Below, one piece after another: positions 29,311 to 33,687 of a stretch of 33,687 bases of DNA. The notes beneath the pieces were generated by a model, which was given only the letters and a program-made list of their open reading frames with translations, had not been told where the DNA came from and made no database searches. The position numbers were made by a program, and so were the translations under genes. The DNA is taken from IMG/VR virus record IMGVR_UViG_3300033146_000933, positions 1-33,687 of that record. The stretch is one strand, 5' to 3'. The DNA comes from a virus. The first letter of the stretch is position 1. Each line of letters opens with the position of its first letter.

Positions 29311-29969
29311 ACTGGAGTCCTTGTTCGCTTGTCTGGACTTATATCAAATTCATGGGAAACTGTTCCATCAGTATTGTAAATCGTAGTGTGCAAATCATCG
29401 GAGGAAATAACAGCTTTTCCTTTGATGTCATTTTTAACTAAAGCCATTACCGACTCAGCAGGGTATCCAGAAGCTACCAAATATTCCCAAACACTTGTTG
29501 GTATATTTGAAGTATTATTATCAATGTTTGTCAACTTCGCATCTTGTTCAGAAGATAAACCACTTCCAGTTGACAAAGTAACAACCTCAGTCATACTCGA
29601 CAATCTAAGCATGAGAGTGGAAGTATATTGTGGGTGTTTCTCCATTACAGGCTTACCGGCAACGTCAGGATATAAATTACCAGAAACTTCTACAATAATA
29701 TCATCAACGTCAGGAGGAACGCCTATCCAATCATTGGAAACTTTTATGAAAATGTAACTACCAACAGTTACTCCTCCACCAATGTCCTGACCACCGATAA
29801 CTTCGAAAGCAGCAGGGAATTTTGCTCCATCCTCATACTTTACCCATCGCTTCCATTCGGAATATAGGTCAGCGGCAGTAAATCGATACCACCGCTGACC
29901 ATTGATGATTGTGTAGTCACCATTTGGATCAATGTAAATTTTTCTTGCCGATCCATCAAATATGAACAT
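29307..29969 (-). CDS. structural protein, probable tail component
   Basis: ATG 29969 is used, with AGGGGT before it; TTG 29972 is the alternative. The 220-residue protein begins with strands IFDGSARKIYIDPNGDYTI and LYSEWKRWV, a start seen in many phage structural proteins. It contains GGGVTVGSYIFIKVSNDW in the middle and VWEYLVASGYPAE near 165, followed by a helix and a C-terminal strand region. It is likely a tail or baseplate protein, but no exact family can be named. Its stop overlaps the small acidic gene. Confidence 0.65.
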   Translation of the reverse strand: MFIFDGSARKIYIDPNGDYTIINGQRWYRFTAADLYSEWKRWVKYEDGAKFPAAFEVIGGQDIGGGVTVGSYIFIKVSNDWIGVPPDVDDIIVEVSGNLYPDVAGKPVMEKHPQYTSTLMLRLSSMTEVVTLSTGSGLSSEQDAKLTNIDNNTSNIPTSVWEYLVASGYPAESVMALVKNDIKGKAVISSDDLHTTIYNTDGTVSHEFDISPDKRTRTPV

Positions 29970-29979
29970 CAACTACCCC

Positions 29980-31344
29980 TTATGGGTTTGTGTAGGTCAA
30001 CTCGTCATTGGCAACGAACGTGAAGTTGTTCGATTTAGTTCTTTGTATAGTACCACTTGTAACAACGTACTGTGCAGATTCAAGACCGATAGCTACCAGA
30101 GTTACTGGAACATCCGTGCCAGCAGAGCCTGCCCCCCGTTGGATATTACCATCGTAATCATAATCGAAAGTAATTGAAGATTGTCCATTAACAGTGCCAG
30201 AAATATCAACGCCGCTATTATTCTTTACGAGAATTGCATCATCAGTACCATAATCATCACCGGAGTTATCACCAGCATCATCATTGGTAAAGTACATCCG
30301 ATAGATCGCATCAACATCCGATTGTAGAGCAGCATTAAATGCCATGCTTCCAGCAGACGCATAAGGATACTGTCTTTCAATTCCATCTTGATCTAAGAAT
30401 ACAATCCTGTTCAAATCAACGCCCTGAATATTTTCAATGAAAACACCCTGCATTGTATGAAGGGTATCACCAACCCACCACAGAAGTTCATCAGTGGTGT
30501 CACCTCGAACAGTTCCAGCGCCTTCATCAATATCACCAGTCTGGCGTAACTGATACTGAATTTTCTCATAAATCTGTTCGAGAGTTTTTGAATCCCCTTC
30601 AATGATAACCCGGAAGGGATAATCAGCAGCACCGATAGTTTCATCTTGATCGGTTGCAAAATAAGTGATGTCGATGCCGGTGTACGGAGCAAGACCAACA
30701 GCAGTATCATCATGGGTAACTTTGATTGCATCAGAAGCATTCGACAACGGCAACGCATACTTCTTGTAGGTCAAAGCAGAAATGTTCTGTTCTGTCAAAA
30801 GGTCGTAGCTATCAAACGTCTTGGCTTGTTCCCGCAAGAACATAGTAAAATCACCACGGAAGTCGAAGTTTCCGTGAGTTGCGTCACCATAAATTTGAAT
30901 GGCTTGATTGACTTCCCCATCTAAAGTGATGTCTAAAGGCGAAGCAGGATCTCCTTGAGTGTAATACCCTTGATCGGTACCAGACAAGAATGCACCAAGA
31001 GAAGTTACGTTCATCCACTCTTCCTGAGAAATACCACCACCATCTTTCAATGCCCAACCACCATCTCGAAGAAGTCCGGTAGTTGTAGTGTTCAACCATG
31101 ACCAGCCACCAACAAGGTCAAACTGAGTACCAGACGGACCATCGATTGGTTTCAGTGGAAAAGGATGTTTGATTAAAGTAGAATCTGCTTTCCATTCCTC
31201 TTTGAAGAATGAATAACAACACTGAATTGCCACTCCGTCATTTGAGAGATTGCCAGCTACTGCAAGAGCAATCGTTTTTGCCGAGGTATCAAAAATTACT
31301 TCTGTACCTTGGTTCAGATCATCAGGATCAATAATTTTAGCCAT
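29980..31344 (-). CDS. large structural protein, tail or head decoration type
   Basis: A 454-residue protein, GC-richer than the replication genes. It starts AKIIDPDDLNQGTEVIFDTS and continues as a mixed beta protein with many aromatic residues and Asp/Asn/Gly-rich loops, including DDAGDNSGDDYGTDDA near 375. TFDYDYDGNIQRG and VPVTLVAIG lie near the end. The overall pattern is that of phage virion proteins known mainly from metagenomes; the role is not defined. AAAGGAG precedes the ATG. It lies 11 bases from the upstream gene in the same operon. Confidence 0.7.
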   Translation of the reverse strand: MAKIIDPDDLNQGTEVIFDTSAKTIALAVAGNLSNDGVAIQCCYSFFKEEWKADSTLIKHPFPLKPIDGPSGTQFDLVGGWSWLNTTTTGLLRDGGWALKDGGGISQEEWMNVTSLGAFLSGTDQGYYTQGDPASPLDITLDGEVNQAIQIYGDATHGNFDFRGDFTMFLREQAKTFDSYDLLTEQNISALTYKKYALPLSNASDAIKVTHDDTAVGLAPYTGIDITYFATDQDETIGAADYPFRVIIEGDSKTLEQIYEKIQYQLRQTGDIDEGAGTVRGDTTDELLWWVGDTLHTMQGVFIENIQGVDLNRIVFLDQDGIERQYPYASAGSMAFNAALQSDVDAIYRMYFTNDDAGDNSGDDYGTDDAILVKNNSGVDISGTVNGQSSITFDYDYDGNIQRGAGSAGTDVPVTLVAIGLESAQYVVTSGTIQRTKSNNFTFVANDELTYTNP

Positions 31345-31355
31345 GTCGTACTCCT

Positions 31356-33687
31356 TTAAATTGAGTTAATGTCAAGTGCCCAAAAGCCACATTTATTCGC
31401 CATAGTATATGAATTTGAATTACCATCGTTACCTGCATCGAATGATACAAATTCAATTTCGTCATTAGCTAACAAATGGTAAACACCGACAGCTCCGATT
31501 GCCATGTCCCATGTATCTGTTGACGATTGATCGTTCCTTTGATAACTCCCCGATTCCCCAACTTTTTGGGAAACTCCATTTATCACAAACTTTAATCCAC
31601 GAGTAAGACGGGTTCCTCCAGAATGTGCAGTATTATTTATAAATGCGGAAGCTCCAAGTATCCAATACCCTTCTGTTTGGCAGGTCATCTTTGTTGCGCT
31701 TGTTTTCAATATGTCCGTAGAAGCTTCAATTTCGGTTTCTGCAAGTGTTAATGACAAATCAGTGGTTGTAGTTACAAGCTGATTCGCCGTGGTATCTTTA
31801 TAGCTGCAATATTCACATCCTGTCACATCAAGAATAAATACGCAACTGGTATCTACTCTCCTAACAACCGTGCCGTCGACCAGAGCATCCCCCCTCTGGG
31901 CAAAAAGTTCCAGAGTTTCGTTGCTTGCTCCGGTAGAGTACATGAACATATTACCAATGTCCCCATACTCATCAGACGCTTGCCTCATATAAGCATAACT
32001 GAAAGAAGCAGGAATGTCAGTACCATTTATCACCGCTTTTGAAACCCTTTGCGTTCTGTTATTTGAACTCTGGGCAAACGCAATACCATAAGAAATTAAA
32101 TAATCTTTATTTGCTGCAAGAGTGAACGTATTAGTTGATCTAGTGATAGACGAACCTAGTGTAGCAATCGTATTATTCCATTGTATCGTGTTCCAAGTAG
32201 TGCCGGTATATCCACTAACATCGGCTGAGTCATTTGCCAACAACAAGGCCACTGGAGTCATGTTGATAATCTGGATGTGGCAATATTCTGCTATCGATCC
32301 TCCAGTAAGTAGATCCGTATCACTACGATGCTCAAACTTCACCACGTCCCCTGCGGTTGCTCCATGAATGTAGCTGGTGCTACGAACCCAAGAAATCTTA
32401 TTGTTTGAATCACGACTAAAGCCACTGCCATAGATTGGGGCTTCTTCTCCACCCCCGACGTAGACAATCCTACCCTCTGGATCAACCCGACCGTTAGAAT
32501 CATCTTGGTATTTCATCGTAGCGATAACAAGGAAGTCTCCAGCAGGTAAGGCATAGTTGCCACTAGAATTAGAAAAAGCTCCATTGATGTTTGTGACTTC
32601 CGTTTCAAAATTTACAGTAACCCAAGAGGTCGTAGGTGCAACGCCTCCTACATCATTTTCATAAATTGCATAAAGTTTCACATCTATCCACGATCTTGTC
32701 GCAGTGTCTACCGAAACATTAGCTAAAACATTATCGGCTGTTTCTTCACAGTAAAAATCATGGTCAAGATCAGCAGCAATCAGGGTGTAAACTGTTGTTG
32801 TTTCCCCTGTCAGTGCCGCCCATGTCCCGCCAGAAGGTCTTCTATACCATTGATACGAATACGTGATTGTGCCAGAACCAGTCCAAACACCAGGTTGACA
32901 AGTAAAATCATTACCAGTACCAACTGCACCAGTAATGTAAGGGGCAACGAGATTTGAAACTGGTATAGGTTGTTCCCAATCGTTATCATAAGTTAAATCC
33001 TCATCAAGTAACAAGTTTCCATTAAAAGTGTAATCTTCCCTTCCTAACAAGATGTCAGTCTCAAAATGAAGCTTATCCCCTTCCACATTATGAAGAACTA
33101 TTCGGGTAAGAAGGGAAATATCGACAACGAAATCAACACTTATATTAGGACCGGTTGCACTATCAATAAACTCTACCCCGCCAAGCAATGCCAAACTGTC
33201 GTTGATGTCGTAAACTCTAACCTCTGTTTTGTCAGGAAGATTTGTGAAAAACAAAGTTCTCGTTATCGGCTGTCGTCCACCGGTAAACAAATCTAGTTTA
33301 TCAGCAGTACCCAACACACTATTCCATACTGCAAGGTTGCTCATCTTACTGTGAAGATTGTAAGCAGTGAAAGAAGTGGTATGTACTCTTAGTGCTGCTT
33401 CTTTACCGATGTTGGCTGCCACCGTTGATGCTGGTATTGAGGTGATAGGCGATGTTAAGGAGCTAACCAATACTCCATTCTGATACAGTTTCATCGACCC
33501 AGCATTATATTCAAACAATAGGTGGGAATTTTCATCTATTCGAAGAGGGGTTCCATAAATAACATCACTGGTGGTTGTACTACTAACTATCCCACACATC
33601 GGTATCATACCAGCAGTTAGTGATAAATAGATGCCATAAGTAGCGTTACCTATTAATATAATATTTGCAGTCAGCGTATCAAGAGTA
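31356..33687 (-). CDS. LamG / Ig-like / triple C1q-like virion protein, 5' end cut by window edge
   Basis: The frame is open to the window edge beyond the first internal ATG at 33608, so the true start lies outside. At least 776 residues are visible. Counting from the ATG at 33608: a LamG/concanavalin-type lectin domain (about 1-110, HLLFEYNAGSMKLYQNGVLV and LAVWNSVLG), a linking region, an Ig-like domain (about 215-305, TYSYQWYRRPSGGTW, a pattern of bacterial Ig repeats), then three C1q/TNF-like beta domains of ~145 residues each (about 308-450, 450-597, 600-750), each with W..I.W or similar early and a hydrophobic final strand. Probably an adhesin or tail fibre that binds the host surface. 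Confidence 0.75.
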   Translation of the reverse strand, partial: TLDTLTANIILIGNATYGIYLSLTAGMIPMCGIVSSTTTSDVIYGTPLRIDENSHLLFEYNAGSMKLYQNGVLVSSLTSPITSIPASTVAANIGKEAALRVHTTSFTAYNLHSKMSNLAVWNSVLGTADKLDLFTGGRQPITRTLFFTNLPDKTEVRVYDINDSLALLGGVEFIDSATGPNISVDFVVDISLLTRIVLHNVEGDKLHFETDILLGREDYTFNGNLLLDEDLTYDNDWEQPIPVSNLVAPYITGAVGTGNDFTCQPGVWTGSGTITYSYQWYRRPSGGTWAALTGETTTVYTLIAADLDHDFYCEETADNVLANVSVDTATRSWIDVKLYAIYENDVGGVAPTTSWVTVNFETEVTNINGAFSNSSGNYALPAGDFLVIATMKYQDDSNGRVDPEGRIVYVGGGEEAPIYGSGFSRDSNNKISWVRSTSYIHGATAGDVVKFEHRSDTDLLTGGSIAEYCHIQIINMTPVALLLANDSADVSGYTGTTWNTIQWNNTIATLGSSITRSTNTFTLAANKDYLISYGIAFAQSSNNRTQRVSKAVINGTDIPASFSYAYMRQASDEYGDIGNMFMYSTGASNETLELFAQRGDALVDGTVVRRVDTSCVFILDVTGCEYCSYKDTTANQLVTTTTDLSLTLAETEIEASTDILKTSATKMTCQTEGYWILGASAFINNTAHSGGTRLTRGLKFVINGVSQKVGESGSYQRNDQSSTDTWDMAIGAVGVYHLLANDEIEFVSFDAGNDGNSNSYTMANKCGFWALDINSI

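Overview
The window looks like part of the genome of a tailed double-stranded DNA phage (class Caudoviricetes). It is AT-rich, packed with short genes that overlap or nearly touch, and holds a complete phage replication and recombination set, DNA-modification genes and a tail or structural block on the opposite strand. Nothing in the sequence identifies the host. All genes from 1 to about 28.7 kb lie on the + strand; those from 28.8 kb to the end lie on the - strand. The two blocks converge on a strong bidirectional terminator (28757-28799). The first and last genes are cut by the window edges.

Layout. (1) 1-1274: a ThyX-like fragment, a zinc ribbon protein and a membrane-anchored 3D-domain protein. 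(2) 1283-4936: a consensus promoter, an unknown gene, a probable replication initiator with two hairpin-forming 24-bp repeats inside it, an origin-like spacer, and a DnaB-like helicase with a zinc-type insertion. (3) 4948-6515: six small unknown genes. (4) 6525-12814: a 7-deazaguanine pathway: queD, queE, folE, a SPASM-like radical SAM protein, queC fused to a HAD phosphatase domain, and dpdA. It is interrupted by a strong promoter, a tRNA-like gene and three highly structured non-coding segments. (5) 12838-18451: small genes, sliding clamp, a UDG-like/exonuclease/family A DNA polymerase fusion, and a clamp-loader ATPase. (6) 18454-25962: promoter, UvsY-like protein, gp32-like SSB, terminator, RecA/UvsX recombinase, 5'-3' exonuclease, RuvC-like resolvase, ATP-dependent ligase, several small genes and a MazG-like protein. 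(7) 25952-28692: a Rad50/SbcC-type ATPase split into two genes, with SbcD/Mre11 and a small coiled-coil protein between the halves. (8) 28805-33687, - strand: five structural genes, ending in a large LamG/Ig/C1q-like protein.

How it fits together. FolE, QueD, QueE and QueC would make preQ0 from GTP, and DpdA would exchange it for guanine in phage DNA, a known anti-restriction strategy. The radical SAM protein and the HAD domain have no assigned step in that pathway and could change the final base. The initiator, helicase, polymerase, clamp and loader form the replisome. UvsY-like protein, SSB, RecA, Rad50/Mre11, RuvC and ligase form a recombination-dependent replication and repair set.

The most unusual content is the group of structured RNAs at 8629-8708, 10601-10718 and 10875-10967 inside the modification cluster. 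Two share a sequence core and appear to keep one helix by compensatory change. The third can form either a local hairpin or a pairing that hides the queC ribosome binding site. They are candidates for new regulatory RNAs; the ligand and the function are inference only.
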